Shown: positions 52,754-64,000 of the stretch, piece by piece
Layout: each line of letters begins with the position of its first letter
Position numbering within the stretch: position 1 is the first letter of the stretch
Assembly (NCBI GenBank): GCA_947646735.1
Contig: CANTFK010000716.1
Location: 1-64,000 of the forward strand
Reading direction: 5' to 3'
Source: Peronospora farinosa
Lineage: Eukaryota; Oomycota; Peronosporomycetes; Peronosporales; Peronosporaceae
DNA: 64,000 nucleotides
Position numbers and translations under genes: made by a program
Notes under the pieces: generated by a model
What the model saw: the letters and a program-made list of their open reading frames with translations, nothing else
Told to the model about the DNA's origin: nothing
Database searches by the model: none

Positions 52754-54667
52754 CTACACCCGCCAGACGCAACAAGTCAACTTGTCTGCTAGCTCCGGGT
52801 CGTCCACCGTCAAAATGTAGTGATCGACATGATCCTTCTGAATTTTGGGCGACCCATCCTTAATCTTCATCTTCGCCCTGAGTCCAAGCACATTCAGGCG
52901 GTACAGATAATCCAGCGGGGTCTCTTCCGACATTTTCTTCGCATGGTAGTACTGGCGGGCGACCGGTACCCCCGTGCCACAGAACCGAATCATGAACTCT
53001 TGGATTAAGTCCTTCCAGTTTCCTCGGACTGAGCGACCCAGTTGACGGTACCAATTCTGGGCCGGTCCAGTCAGCAACCCTCCAAAAACGAGACATCTTT
53101 TGTCATCTGGTGCTTGGTCTCTTATAAATGCTGTCTTGACCGTCGATACCCAGCTGCGCGCTCTGTCTTCGTCTTGGTCTCTTCCATGAAATTCTTTAAG
53201 ATCCGAGGTCGCCGAGAGTTTGATGCGAGGGACCATATTTGGTATTTGCCCCAGCGCTGCGTTCGCCATCATCGACTGAGGTCCCCTCAAATCCATGTTG
53301 TCCGGGTCGAACTCACAGGAACCGGCGGATTCCATGTCAACGTCGGTCATCGTGTGACCTCTTGGCATTTGTATGCCTGGACGCTGGTCATGGTGAGCGG
53401 TCGTCCTTTGCGCCTCTGGTCTTCCTCCTGCTACACTCCCGTTAGGGTGTGCTCGTAGTACTTGGCGTTCATTCCAAAATCTTGCCATCTCCGCGTCGAA
53501 GAGGGTCTGCAGATCACCTACCGTGTAGGTAGGACCTCCACCAACATCTTCGTCACGGGGCAAAGCAAATTCCAATTTTTTCTCGTGCTGATTTTCCATT
53601 GGCTGAAAATCGGAATGATTTTCATTTTTGCCACGCGTCGCCGTTTCGAGAACTCGTGGTTCTTGCTCCGCGCTGCGCGCTCGGGCCTGGAGCAGCGCCG
53701 CCCCAGTTGGTCCTCGGGGCATCCTAGTGACCGATGCAGTCAATGACGATCCTGGGGACCACGGAGCTGCTTCCCTCTGGCCGCTTGACGTCAGGTGTTG
53801 GGATGGACCTTGCTTCGCCCCTGGGTGGCCGGCGGCTCCATACATTTGAGGGTAGACCGCGATGTCTTGAAGCGTCATCTGGCTTTCCCTGGACCGTGTT
53901 TGTGTGGGTGTCGTCAAAGGTAGGTGTCCCTTTGCTGGCGTGGTACCAACTAGGATCGACAGACGCTTGTGTATATGTTATAACGTCTTTGTGATTCTGT
54001 CGAATCCCAGGGACAGCAGGTCATCCGGGTCGAACCGCCCTGCGACCATGTTCTCTTCACGAAGAAGGGTGACCAGCGCAGTGATCGCGTCCGTGACGGT
54101 TGCAGCCGTGATAGGGTCGATACCGACCCAGTAAGTTGACCCAGCTTCCGGATCTCCAGAGTCTTCGCGACGGGATCGCTCTCCAGGAACGCGTTCAGCT
54201 TGCGTTGGTGGTAGGCCCTCGTGACGTCAGCGTCTGACATGATGCCAATCCTGACTTCTCGGGGCCTATCGACTTGGTGTTTCCGGTTGCCTTCATCCGG
54301 AACTTTGTCGGCTTGGACTGCGCGATCTTTGTTTTTTGTTTGTTCGGGTACCTTAGCCTCTCGGTTTTCACCGTCGGCTGATGGTCCTCTGGATCGTGAT
54401 AGGTATCATGACCCAAGGTGTCCTCTACGAGGACATAGGGAGGGTATTTAGGTTTCTCTTCAATAAGTTCAGCCTCGACCATGTTGACCGGTTTCCTCCC
54501 AAGGCCCGGTCGGCTCTTCGATCCTTTGTTTTTTCTTCTTGAGTCACTGGCGATCGGTCTTCCAGTGGCTCTTCGGTCTTGTGCTCCTTCTTGACATGAA
54601 CACCTTTATCTTCTTGGGACTCGCGGTGAAATCCCGCGTCTTCCGAAGATCCGGGCACGTGCACCAT
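52754..54667 (-). pseudogene. gag: Gag core and N-terminus, element 4
   Basis: The 387-codon frame 53917-52754 has the gag fold (DEDRARSWVSTVKTAF, GPAQNWYRQLGRSVRGNW, QEFMIRFCG). Upstream, frames 53950-54718 give a long charged N-terminal region (VHVKKEHKTEEPLEDRSP, PITAATVTDAITALVTLL) in three frames. The likely start is ATG at 54667, only 3 bp inside the LTR edge. Confidence 0.75.
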
Positions 54668-54669
54668 TA

Positions 54670-55141
54670 TGGTGGAGTGAGTTCTCAAAATTGTATGATG
54701 AGACCCCAAACCACTCACTGTGCCGGACTGCCGACTATCGGAGGGGGTACCCCGATGCCGCGTACGAACCTTCTCTCACCTTGTGTACCCGTCGGCTGGC
54801 GGGTTGCACTCTTCGGAAGACTTGGGAAGGATGTAGACGTCTGCCTTAAGAGAGGTAGACCTGGGGGGACTCGAGTGGATATGCTTCACTCGGTGGGCCG
54901 GTAGGTGGCCACTCGATCGACCTTGTCGAGAGTGGACTTAGAGCCAAATTCTTCAGAGAGCTTATCCCTGGACTTTTTATTCTTGTTTCAGGGGTATCAA
55001 CCACCTGACCTTTACTTTGCTCCCGGACCGTGAGGTAAGGGAGGCCTCTTCCGATAGCGGGTCTTGGGGGGTGTTGCTACTCGAACGAGCTCACAGGCCA
55101 AATATATCCTGTAGCTCTATTCGCACTTGAACTTCGCTACA
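54670..55141 (-). repeat. Chronos-like LTR (copy a), shared between element 4 and element 5a
   Basis: On the minus strand it starts TGTAGCGAAG and ends ACTCCACCA. It aligns block by block with copy b at 59771-60223. Gag of element 4 follows directly on its low side, while its high side carries the same pre-LTR sequence (GGATATATTTTGCCCCCC against GGATATCCTTTGCCCCCC) as copy b, so it serves as a 5' LTR on one side and a 3' LTR on the other. Confidence 0.7.
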
Positions 55142-56790
55142 CAACTTTCTTCGACGGGGGGCAAAATATATCCCTTCCCGGAACAGGTGGTCCTCGAACC
55201 CGCTCATCCGGCGTCGTAATACGTGATAATCCACTTCTCTTAGCTCGTACAATATGGACGCATAAATCGCGTAGTCTTTTTAGAAACCGGCTATAGTAAT
55301 TGAGACTTCCAAGAAACGACTGCATGGCTTTGAGGGTGGTGGGCAGCAGTAAGTCCACCAATGACTGAAGATCCTTAGGGTGGGCCTTCAACCCCTCCGC
55401 GGATACTCGATGCCCAAGATAATCAGCTTTTTACATCCCCATGAACTTTTGACCGCGCTGATCGATAAGTTCCACTTATCACAAACCTCCAATAGTCTTT
55501 CCGTTTATAAGCTTAGGTCATCCCATGATCCTGAGGTTACCAAAATATCATCGATATAAGACCGGAGTCCTAATATGGACTCCTCGGGGTCCGCTTCAGG
55601 TTGACCCATTTCAAATAGGTCAACCTGTTTCTCAGCGTTGGGCTTCGAGAAAATCGTTAAGAATACATATAGAGCGTTATACAACAATCTCTGATAGATC
55701 TGCGGTGCATTCTTCAGTTCAAATGGCATTCGTCTTCACTCAAACAATCCTAGCGGAGTTACAAACGCCGGAATCAAACGAGCTCGTTCAGTCATGCTGA
55801 CCACCCAAAACCGCTATCCATATCCAGTGAGCAGTAACACAGGGCCTTATCTAGATCTTCCAACAACTCATTCACGAGAGGCATAGGATACAGTTAAGTC
55901 ATTCACCATCCGGTAGTCAATACACAGCCTTAATCTGCCTCATTCTTCTTGACAATGATTACAATCGGAATGGCCCATGGGGAGGTGGAATGCTGGATTA
56001 TCTTGGATGACAAGAGGCCTTTTATCAGGTCTGCCAGCTTCTCCCTAAATTGAGGGGCCACCTTCCGTACCCGTTGGGCGATTGGCCGTGCGTTCCCAAT
56101 ATCAATGTCTCAAACTGCTCCTCGAGCCGCCGGGAGTAATGCGTTACCTTTTCCCATCAGCAAATGTCGTTTCTCCATATAATCTGGCGGAGGCGGTCTA
56201 CCTCCTCCTTTGGGGTATCACCGGGGTCTGGGATCTGGATGTCTTCCAACGTAACTTCGTTTGTAGATGGGGTGGCCTCAGGGATAACAGACCAATTTTT
56301 GTCGATATCCTCAGCACATACGTCTCCACTCTCGTGAACACAGACTTGGTCATCGGAAGTATCTGCTTCAACCTTGATATCCTGTTGACCCACCTCCGGG
56401 TGGACTTGTTGACCCACCTCTTGGTAGACCCTCTCCTTGTCGGCCATATCCTTTGATGAGACTTCCTTGACCATTCTGGCTCTGGCCGGTTGGCTTCCAT
56501 CGAGGGTCTTCCCTCTTGACTCCTGATCTGATGGTAACGACTTGGGGTTCCTCATAATAGACTCATGCACCGCGTTAACCATTGGTACTTGGGTCCCCGT
56601 CCGTAGTGCCCTTACTTGTTATTTCTGCGTCCGATCACAGTTGAGTTGTGTTGAGAGTTCTTGCAATCCCTGGCCAAACAATCCAGGGATATGACTTGCT
56701 TAGTGTATTGGCTTCCTCGAGACCTCGGGTGGCCAAGGAATCCAGCCCGGAAGCGAAGTAGACACGTGTATTAGAAGTAAAATTGAACTC
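55142..56790 (-). pseudogene. Chronos-like element 5a: pol N-terminus to RT fragment
   Basis: Frames at 56582-56157 (VTLEDIQIPDPGDTPKEEVD) match the linker before RT in element 4, 55729-55505 is RT (MPFELKNAPQIYQRLL, SYIDDILVTS) and 55391-55137 is the RT end (LPTTLKAMQSFLGSLNYYSR). RNase H, integrase and the 3' region are deleted up to a short pre-LTR tail. Many small deletions mark it as old. Confidence 0.78.
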
Positions 56791-56986
56791 TGTTTAGTGT
56801 TAACCAATCAAAACTCGAAACCTACAATTCTGCCTATCTGTAGTCCAGGATCTATTACCACGTGTCGTCCTTTCAAAAAATTAGATCTCGATATGTGGTC
56901 CACCCCAAATGCCTTCGCCATCCCGATCCATCGGCGATCTTGCCTTATCATTGGATTGCGATCTGATTCAGATCGCGTTCAGTCTT

Positions 56987-57160
56987 GGATCGCGGTTCTG
57001 AGCCGGATCGCGGTTCTGAGTTGGATCGCGGTTCTGAGTCGGATCGCGGTTCTGAGTTGGATCCCGGTTCTGATTCGGATCGCGGTTCTAAGTCGGATCG
57101 CGGTTCTGAGTCGGATCGCGATTCTGAGTCGGATCGCGGTTCTGAGTTGGATCGCGATTT
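56987..57160. repeat. 18-bp minisatellite
   Basis: About 9.7 units of GGATCGCGGTTCTGAGTC. Because 18 is divisible by 3 it leaves frames open (for example DRGSEL repeats). Single GGATCGCG words continue up to about 58800, including inside the 5b integrase. Confidence 0.92.
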
Positions 57161-57595
57161 ACAATTTGCGAAAATTGTTTACTCGCTCCTCCACAGTGAA
57201 AGCACAGAATCACGGATCGCGAATCCACCTGAATACTAAGATTGCAGTGCGATCCAGACTTGGATCGCGGTGCTATCCAAACATTGCGATACGATATGTA
57301 TCTCGGATCGTGATTTGTCCATTACAGTTGATTGAGGCCGCGATCCATACTTTGCGAAATTTCACTCTTCCATATTCAAGTATAATCCGTACAATTTCAA
57401 TAAATCCAATTGGATCAACCTATACTGGAATCAAGTATATCCAAACGGTGATCTATTCCGTGATAATCCAATATAAGCTGGAAATGTGATCCATGCAATG
57501 ATCAGCAGTACTTTTTCATTCGATATTTCATGAATTAAGATCGACTTCACCACACCCAATAAGTCATTTTAGTAAGTGACTTAGTGGTGGACAGG

Positions 57596-57740
57596 GATCC
57601 AACAATTATGAGAAAGGGATCCAGCTGTTATGAGACATGGATCCATCCGTTATGAGAAGGGATCCAACCGTTATGGGAAAGGGATCCAACCGTTATGGGA
57701 AAGGGATCCAACCGTTATGGGAAAGGGATCCAACCGTTGG
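57596..57740. repeat. 22-bp minisatellite
   Basis: Seven units of about 22 bp starting GGGATCCAACCGTTATG; the last three full units are identical and the left ones are diverged. Each contains a BamHI site. Confidence 0.92.
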
Positions 57741-58129
57741 CGAGAAAAATCCCGATAATTCGGTTCCGGATTTATCGAGAAAATTATTAAATGGACTATG
57801 ACAAAATTCTCCAATCGACTTTGCCACAATCGACCCTGCACCGGTAGACGACATACAGTGTCAATGTGGCTGTGCATCGTCTGTCCAATTAAAATTCCTT
57901 GAGGTGTTTGTGAACTAGTAACACCTCTCAGTCGTTGAATACAATTCCATCTCGTTTGTCCATTTATCATAATCATCTCCGGAATTGTCTTCTTTTGTTA
58001 GGCCTTTTCAGCCGCGACTTAGTCTCCCAGACCTTCGATCGCTATACTCATTACGCACAAATTTCCTTTCCACCACCCTATGTAGCCTTCTTGCATATTG
58101 TACCACTCCCAGCACACGACCTGTGTTAG

Positions 58130-59770
58130 CCACCAGATCTCTCTTGATGTGATTGCATCACTTCAAAACGATTCCGGCTAATCTTGCCACGTTCAAAATC
58201 TCGCAATAAGGCACCACAATTTAAGTCGGCTTCATCCACCCAGGATAGGTTAGCATAACCTTTCCAGTAGACTTTAAACTATCTATGTACTCGTCCAAAA
58301 CGTGTCTTTCTATCATACCGTACATCCACAATCTTTTCCACTTCGAATTCATCGTCTCCCAGATTACCTTCAAAACTGTCTTCTGGCAAAAGCGCTTCAT
58401 CAAAATCGAATCGATATTCTTCTTCGATCGTCATCAAATTTTTTGGACGATCGGGGAACGTCTTCACTTTCTTCAACTTAGATATATGTACGACGGGAAA
58501 TAATCTATATGGTGTACCAGCGATCTCCAGTCGGACAGCGTGATCTCCACACATTTCTTTTACTCGAAAAGGTCCATGCCACATATGTGCTAGCTTTCGA
58601 GCGTACCCTTCTTTCACACGATCCAAATATAACCAGACTTGCACCCCTGGTTCAATTTCGTGAGGCTTGAGATTTTCATTGTGGCGATCAGCACGTGTTT
58701 GGATCGCAATTCTGAGTCTCTCATTTACTGCTTCTCTCGCCTGCTGATAATGCCGCTGCACATGATATCGCCACCTACGTGGATCGCGATCCCGACGCCT
58801 AGTACTCCCTAATGGTAAAGTATCTTCCAATGTAGATCTCGGGTCCCAACCATGAATCAAAAAATGGCGTTTCGCCGCGCACCCGATCTTGGGCGGTATT
58901 GATCGCGAAAGTTAGGCGTTCGGCATACTCATCCCAGTCTTGTTGATTAACGTCAGAGACATACATCTTTAATGCACGAGTCAGAGTTTGCACCATACGC
59001 TCAGCAGTTCCATTTGCTTGAGGTCGATATGCCATCGTTGCCCTTTGCTTTTGTCCAATAATTCGGTTAGACGCACGAAAAAATCCGACATAAACCCGGG
59101 TTTTCGGTCATGACATATTTCTTCACTAGCACCAAAACGACGGAGAATACACTCTTATAATTTTCAGCGATAGTTTGGGCTGTTCGCGACGAACTTGCTT
59201 TGGCGATCACGTAGCCAGAAAATAAATCCACCCAGATAAGTAACTAGGTATTTCCTTTATATGATTTAGGCAGAGACGGTATGTGATCCATGGCGATAAT
59301 TTAAAAAGGATAGGTAGACCGTAGGTGATTCTCCATCAATCACGGGACGTCCCTTTCCAGTTTCACAATCTGTGCATTGATTCACATAGCGTTGAACACT
59401 GATACAAACCCCTCCAGTGAAAATGCGCTCTAATCCGCTGGTAGGTTCTCCCAATTCCCTGGTGACCCCCTTCCAAACTAGAATGATAATGAAGCAGAAA
59501 ATCTTCCTGCAGATTTTCAGGTACGAACAGACGAGCGATTTCGTCCCGATCTTCGGATTTCGTTGCAGTTCCCGGGCAAAAAATAAACAAATTATCTTCA
59601 TCCACTACATAATTATCAGCCATCTTGGCACATTATTTCGCTTCCTCGACCGTCAATGTCGAAACGTAACCGATTAAATATGTCTTCAGATTAGAGATCC
59701 AGCACTCTCTGTCTTGTGCACGCTGTATGCGATCACTTCTTATCTGCTGAACCATGTCTTCCTGCAAAAT
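58130..59770 (-). pseudogene. Chronos-like element 5b: integrase and chromodomain
   Basis: Minus-strand frames give the RNase H/integrase junction (ILQEDMVQQIRSDRIQRAQ), the finger (HYHSSLEGGHQGIGRTY), the core (YRPQANGTAERM), the C-terminal fold (QVWLYLDRVKEGYARK) and a chromodomain (EFEVEKIVDVRYDRK, then LSWVDEADLN). Frames are broken. It is cut at its upstream side by the LTR at 59771. Confidence 0.82.
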
Positions 59771-60223
59771 TGTGGTGGAGTGGATTCTTAAACGACGTGA
59801 GAGAGCCACAAACACACACAGCGCCGGACTGCCGACTTACGGAAGAGGTACCCCGATATCGTGGTGCGTCAAACTTGGGTCTCACCTTGTGTGCCCGTCG
59901 GCTTGGCTGGTCTTGCTCCTCGTTAGACGCAGAAGACTTACAGACTTGGTCCTTGTATGCAGGGACTTGGGGGCCCACGAGTGAATATACTTCACTCGGG
60001 TCTAGGGTTTCTTGGGCTCAATCGACTGTGTTAAGATCAATGCACCTGGTACTACGTACCCCTTTCTGTGTCTAACTGTTTCTTCGTCCTTGGACCCCTT
60101 TCTCTTGTTCCCCGTAGGGAAACCGCATCCTGTAGCGGGTGTTAGGTGCTTTTTTTGACACTTACTTGACACCTCAGGCCAACTATCCTGAGGTTCAACT
60201 TGCGTATCTTGAGCCGTCTAACA
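59771..60223 (-). repeat. Chronos-like LTR (copy b), 3' LTR of element 6
   Basis: On the minus strand it starts TGTTAGACGG and ends CTCCACCACA. Element 6's antisense gene and pol end lie on its high side, so it is that element's 3' LTR, and 5b pol on its low side is the insertion target. A run of 11 G next to it (plus strand, 60235-60245) is part of the pre-LTR tail. Confidence 0.7.
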
Positions 60224-60699
60224 CCTGCTGACGTCGGGGGGGGGGCAAAGGATATCCCGCCCGGAAGAGGTGGAGCGACGTAGAAGCTAAGAGGAGGTGC
60301 TTGGAGCTGCCACGTGTAAAGCAAATTCGCGTGTGTTTATTCATCTTATACTTTGTATGCTTTTCTTGCCTAACCCTAACCCTTTTATCTGGATAGTGCC
60401 ACGTGTCGACTATTGGAGGAAGAATTGGCTCTTTGGTACCTGTACTTTCTGTAATCTTCGATATTCCGTTTAACGATTATGCACCCTCGGACATTGGGCC
60501 CCGGTACTGTTTCCGGGGCCTGGGGCCTGTGCTGGCTCCGCACGTCTGGGTCCTTATATTCTTAATAAGGCTGGGGCCTGGTGTGTGGTTGTAGATCCGC
60601 GAGGCCGGGTCGTGGTCACTTCCTCGGGGGAGTGACCAGATATTCTCTTGCTCTCTGTTCCCATTTCCTTAAACTCTAATTTTTCCTGGCACTTCACCA

Positions 60700-62776
60700 C
60701 AGCTGTCCCCTGCGCGCTGGTCTTCCGAAGTGCGGCAAGACCCCGTGCATCCTTGTCCAGACCATTCGAATTGACAGTAAGTGACCATATGTCGTTTGGG
60801 TGGTTGCGTTCACCAACTAACAAGTCTTGTATCCGTTAGTGACTTCTCGTAATCTTTCCACAGGGTTCCAAGCACCTGACCGTTGGCCTCTTCCCGCGCT
60901 TCCTGGACCTGACCCTGACGAGGTCGCCCCGACCGTGGACTTTATTGGGGAGCCCCCCAATTATCTGGAGGTCTCTCAAGCTTGGGAAGCCTTACGTGTT
61001 GCGGTGGAACGGGCTCAGTCTATGGAGACCCTCGCTGAAGAACACAGGGTCCTCCAACGGGCCTACCAGATAGAAACATCGCCGGAACGCGGAATTACAG
61101 CGTCGCGTAGACGACCTCACGAAATTCGGGGTGACCCATGCGCCCCGGATACAGTCTTGGGTCCGGAATCTGGTCCACGAGCATGAAGTGGACCAGCTGG
61201 CCATCGCCGAGTACCGGGATACACTCGCCCAACGGGTGGACAATTCTCAGGAAATGGAAGAATCTCGATTCCAGATCAAGTACTAGAAGGACCAGTACAA
61301 CGAGGATGTAGAAAGTTCTTCGGCCGAGATTAGGTTGCTGGAGTCCAAGTTGGACGCACTTCGCAGTCCTCAAGCACTGTCAAAACAAGTGTTGGTACTC
61401 CAGAGAGAGGTTGCCAACTACAAGAGTCGCGTGAAGACCCTCCTCCGAGAACGAAACCAGCTGCAGAAGCAGCTAACAGTTGCTCGAGGCACGGCGGCAA
61501 AATCGTCTCCAGCCACGACCAAAGCCCGACGTTCCAGAACGATGAAAAGATCACGTTCGCCTTCAGCCAAGGTTCGGTTCCCTCCTAAGCCAAAGAAGCG
61601 GAAAGACACCCATCCTCCGGAGTCATCGGGGACAGAGTATAGCAGTAGTGACGACTCGTTGTTCGCCGCAATGGCCAGGTCGCGGGCTTCCAGTCGTCGC
61701 TCCGGCCTCGTACCCTCTACTGCAGAGTTCGGCCTAGACTTCATAGACCTGTCATAAAGGCCAAGTCCAAGACCCCCGCTCGATCCTCGAAGTCCCCATC
61801 ACCTCGTACCTTCCACGCAGCTTCTCGGTCGTCACGGAAAAAGAAGGATCGTACAGCGTACTCAGACGAGTTCTTGGAAATGTTTGGTCCAGGCTCTGAG
61901 ACTGAGAATGACGAGTCTATCAACGCTAAGAGGAAGCCACCGGCCAAAGGTCCCGCTAGCAAGGGTAATACTTCGGCGCCTACAGGTCCCCGCCGCAATG
62001 GTCCCGCCGGCAAGGGTCCCGCCGGCAGGGGTCCTGCTTCAACATCCAATGGTTCCAGAAGCAAGGTTCCTGCACCCACATCCGAGCGTTCCAGTAGCAA
62101 GGGTCCCAGCAGCGAGGGTCCTGCACCAACATCCGAGGGTCCTGCCAGCAAGGGCCCCGCCCGTGATGATCCTTTAGACCATAACATCCAGGGTTCCTCC
62201 ATTCCTGGTTATGCGAAACCCAGCACGTTCGTCGTGGAAGACGTTGCCCCCTGGTCAGTTTCCCAGGTAGGGGCCCTCGTTATTACTCAGCTGACGCCAG
62301 AGGATCTTTAGGCCAAGGTATCGCTTTCACTGTCTTGGATATGTGCTTCTGATGACCAGAAGCCCCGAAGCCCCCCCCCAGTCTGGAGCGAAGGCCTCAT
62401 GAAGGACTCTCAACTTTAATATTTGATGGACTCGCGTCCTTGGGCCCAGGGGGTCGTGACCGTAACCCCTGTTTCTTTTCCAGTGTCCGGCTGGTTCAGT
62501 GACCTCGTGAAGCTCATGATACTTACGTCGATGCGTCACGCCAGAGTCTATGGGAAGACCGACACCGACTTCCTCTTTTCTCCGAGCTCCGTACGAAGAG
62601 CCAATACGCCTCTCGGCTGTTCAATGCGAGGAAGAAACGGCGGCCCAAGGCTGCGAGGGCTTGAATGGAAGTGCTTGAAAAGATCTTGGAGGGGATGAAG
62701 GCCGGTCACTGTGATCTGGACGCTCTTCTCGACCCCTACTTCCAGACCATGATTCCAACCCGTCAGCTGACCGTTT
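60700..62776 (+). pseudogene. Antisense gene of element 6 (coiled-coil, basic, with introns)
   Basis: It lies antisense to element 6. A GTAAGT donor at 60777 and TTTCCACAG acceptor ending 60863 bound a likely 87-bp intron. Then come PTVDFIGEPPNYLEVSQAWE, a coiled coil (SKQVLVLQREVANYKSRVK, LLRERNQLQKQLTV), a basic nuclear-type patch (KKRKD), Ser/acidic stretches, a KGPA-type repeat region (61935-62160), and, after a TTTCTTTTCCAG acceptor at 62481, the domain shared with element 4 (SGWFSDLVKL, CDLDALLDPYF). Frame breaks near 61090, 61290 and 61755 show decay. No known domain was identified. Confidence 0.55.
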
Positions 62777-63038
62777 AGTACCCGATTGTCACCAAGGAGG
62801 ATCCTCAGTTGAGTTTGTTGGGGGCTTTGCAAACCGCAGACTTCACTGCCCCCCTGGCGCGTGCTCTATCGCAAGAACATTCAGGAACACCCCGCCTTCC
62901 AAGGTCCCTCGTCTATCTGGCAAATTTCGCACGACCAACGATTCACAAAATACTTAGCCAGCTAGCTTCCCACGTATCCGCAATAGTTGTTCTGCTCTAA
63001 TGATTTCCCCCGTATCTTCACGCTCCTTTTCCTTGAGC

Positions 63039-63077
63039 CTGTACCCTGGGCTCTGTACCCTGGTACCCTGGGCCCTC
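63039..63077. repeat. Short GTACCCTGGG repeat
   Basis: It has four units (CTGTACCCTGGGCTC and relatives) like the array at 45670-45960. It lies between the antisense gene and the pol end of element 6. Confidence 0.75.
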
Positions 63078-63229
63078 GGCGTTCGGAGTTCGGGGTCTCG
63101 CAATACTTCGCAATTTCTTTTGTGCTGCTGCACTCTCATATATAATAACTTGACCCAGTTGTAAATGTATAACAAATATCGCCTCCTTCTTGCATCATCT
63201 TTGCCTTCCCAAGGTGAGCTCTCCCCACT

Positions 63230-64000
63230 ACTCCTCATGACTCTGCATCGCCTCGAATCGGTTCCGAGTAGCCTGCCTGCGCTCATAGTCCCTAAGCAAT
63301 CCTCCGCAGTTGAGGTCCACCTCATCCACCCATGACGGGTCAGGATATCCTTTCCATCGTACCAGTTATTCACACTGAATCCGTCCGTACCGAGTTTTCC
63401 TTCCCATACGTCTGTCTAGAATTTTTTCCACTTCGTATTCGTCATCTTCCAGTTCCGCGACCCAACTGTCTTCTGGCAATAGAGCTTCATCAAAATCCAC
63501 CCGGTTCGCTTCGTCTACCACCAACACCGTATCTGGTCTATCAGGGTATTGCCGGACCAGCTTCAATTTGACACGTGTACCAACGGGTATATACGGTAGT
63601 CTGCTCCACTGATATCTAAACGAACGGCATAGTCACCCACCAATTCTCTCACTCGGAACGGCCCATGCCATAGATGTGCCAGCTTTCGAGCATACCCCTC
63701 CTTGACCCGGTCCAATTATAACCAGACTTGGGACTCCACCTCAATATGACCATCAACCACCTCCCCATTGTGGGCCTGGGCCCGACTTTCCATCGCAGAT
63801 CGTAATAATTCGTTGGCCTGTTCTCTCGCTCTGCGATACTGACGTTGTACGCTATATCGCCATCGACGGGGCTCACATTCACGCGGCTTCGTGCTGCCTA
63901 ACGGTATGGTGGCTTCTAGAGTACTTCGGGCGTCCCAGCCATGTACCAAGAAAAATGAAGTTTCCTTTCGGATCCGGTCCTGGGCCGTATTCAACGCGAA
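63230..64000 (-). pseudogene. pol: Integrase C-terminus and chromodomain, element 6
   Basis: Frames at 63994-63716 (NTAQDRIRKETSFFLVHG, RRWRYSVQRQYRRAREQ) and 63566-63366 (RVDFDEALLPEDSWVAEL, EYEVEKILDRRMGRK) continue to a chromodomain end (DPSWVDEVDLNCGGLLRDY) near 63270. It is homologous to the same part of elements 4 and 5b. Frameshifts separate the pieces; the rest is beyond the window. Confidence 0.82.

Larger units (their letters stand above)
46162..55141 (-). mobile_element. Chronos-like Ty3/gypsy element 4, minus strand
   Basis: Reading from high to low coordinates: LTR (54670-55141), gag, triple zinc knuckle, protease, RT with two RNase H domains, integrase, chromodomain and an antisense gene remnant. 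There is no matching LTR at the low end, where the GTACC array and a foreign LTR follow. Gypsy elements with an added archaeal-type RNase H were, as I recall, described in oomycetes as Chronos; I cannot check this here. Confidence 0.85.
56791..58130. other. Low-complexity region between element 5 fragments
   Basis: It lies between the integrase end of 5b and the start of 5a. It holds two minisatellites (listed separately), scattered GGATCGCG words and AT-rich filler. No gene is supported; the long plus-strand frame through it is a by-product of the 18-bp repeat. Confidence 0.5.
59771..64000 (-). mobile_element. Chronos-like element 6, 3' half (continues right)
   Basis: From right to left: integrase C-terminus and chromodomain, short GTACC repeat, antisense gene, 3' LTR. 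Gag, RT and the 5' LTR would lie beyond 64000. It appears inserted into the 5b pol gene. Confidence 0.75.

Noticed and set aside
56985..57239. DRGSEL-repeat frame resembling an RGS-type low-complexity protein
   Set aside because: It is an 18-bp minisatellite; the unit length being a multiple of three keeps the frame open.
56987..57740. Regularly spaced repeats as a CRISPR array
   Set aside because: Units are contiguous without unique spacers, in a eukaryotic retroelement context.
60370..60385. Telomere-like CCCTAA units (also a single CCCTAAA near 45725)
   Set aside because: Only one or two units, far too few for a telomere or interstitial telomeric tract.

Overview
The window looks like transposon-rich chromosomal DNA of an oomycete, most likely a Phytophthora or downy-mildew relative. 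The evidence is host genes with one very short GT-AG intron, Ty3/gypsy elements with chromodomain-like pol ends, a gypsy family whose pol carries a second RNase H (a layout I recall for oomycete 'Chronos' elements), and two decayed reading frames that resemble RXLR effectors. The species cannot be named from sequence alone.

Layout. 1-600: 3' LTR of a gypsy element that lies mostly left of the window. 962-4676: two host genes in convergent orientation, OST48 (plus strand, one 76-bp intron) and a 662-residue protein with three copies of an unrecognised ~75-residue domain (minus strand). 4.7-16.5 kb: gene-poor relics: a 0.7-kb inverted repeat carrying peptidase M13 fragments, a GC-rich insertion with a 15-bp target duplication, RXLR-like relics, an old gypsy integrase tail and one hypothetical minus-strand gene. 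16.5-26.2 kb: an M17 (NPEPL1-like) aminopeptidase pseudogene, split in its coding sequence by an 8.1-kb gypsy element (element 1, target duplication CAACA). 26.8-29.4 kb: copia and LINE remnants. 29.4-37.1 kb: gypsy element 2 (second LTR family). 37.1-44.3 kb: element 3, a sister of element 1 that lacks both intact ends. 44.3-46 kb: recombination debris, a diverged reverse LTR and a GTACC-rich repeat. 46-64 kb: nested minus-strand Chronos-like copies (elements 4, 5a, 5b, 6).

Gag makes the particle; pol supplies protease, reverse transcriptase, RNase H and integrase. In elements 1 and 3 gag and pol are linked by a textbook -1 frameshift signal: GGGAAAT, a 9-nt spacer, then an 8-bp hairpin that encloses the gag stop. 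Elements 1 and 2 also carry a GTGGGGGAGGG purine tract inside pol, and in element 2 a 13-mer there is identical to the tract next to the 3' LTR, suggesting a central polypurine tract.

The most interesting pattern is that three gypsy lineages (family 1, family 2, Chronos-like) each have an antisense coding region at the 3' end of pol. Each encodes a charged, Ser/Pro-rich protein with a coiled coil. In family 1 and family 2 it overlaps pol on the opposite strand; in the Chronos-like family it lies downstream and appears to be spliced. Between elements 1 and 3 the antisense heptad pattern is kept although the DNA there has diverged. No copy here is intact, and function is inference.
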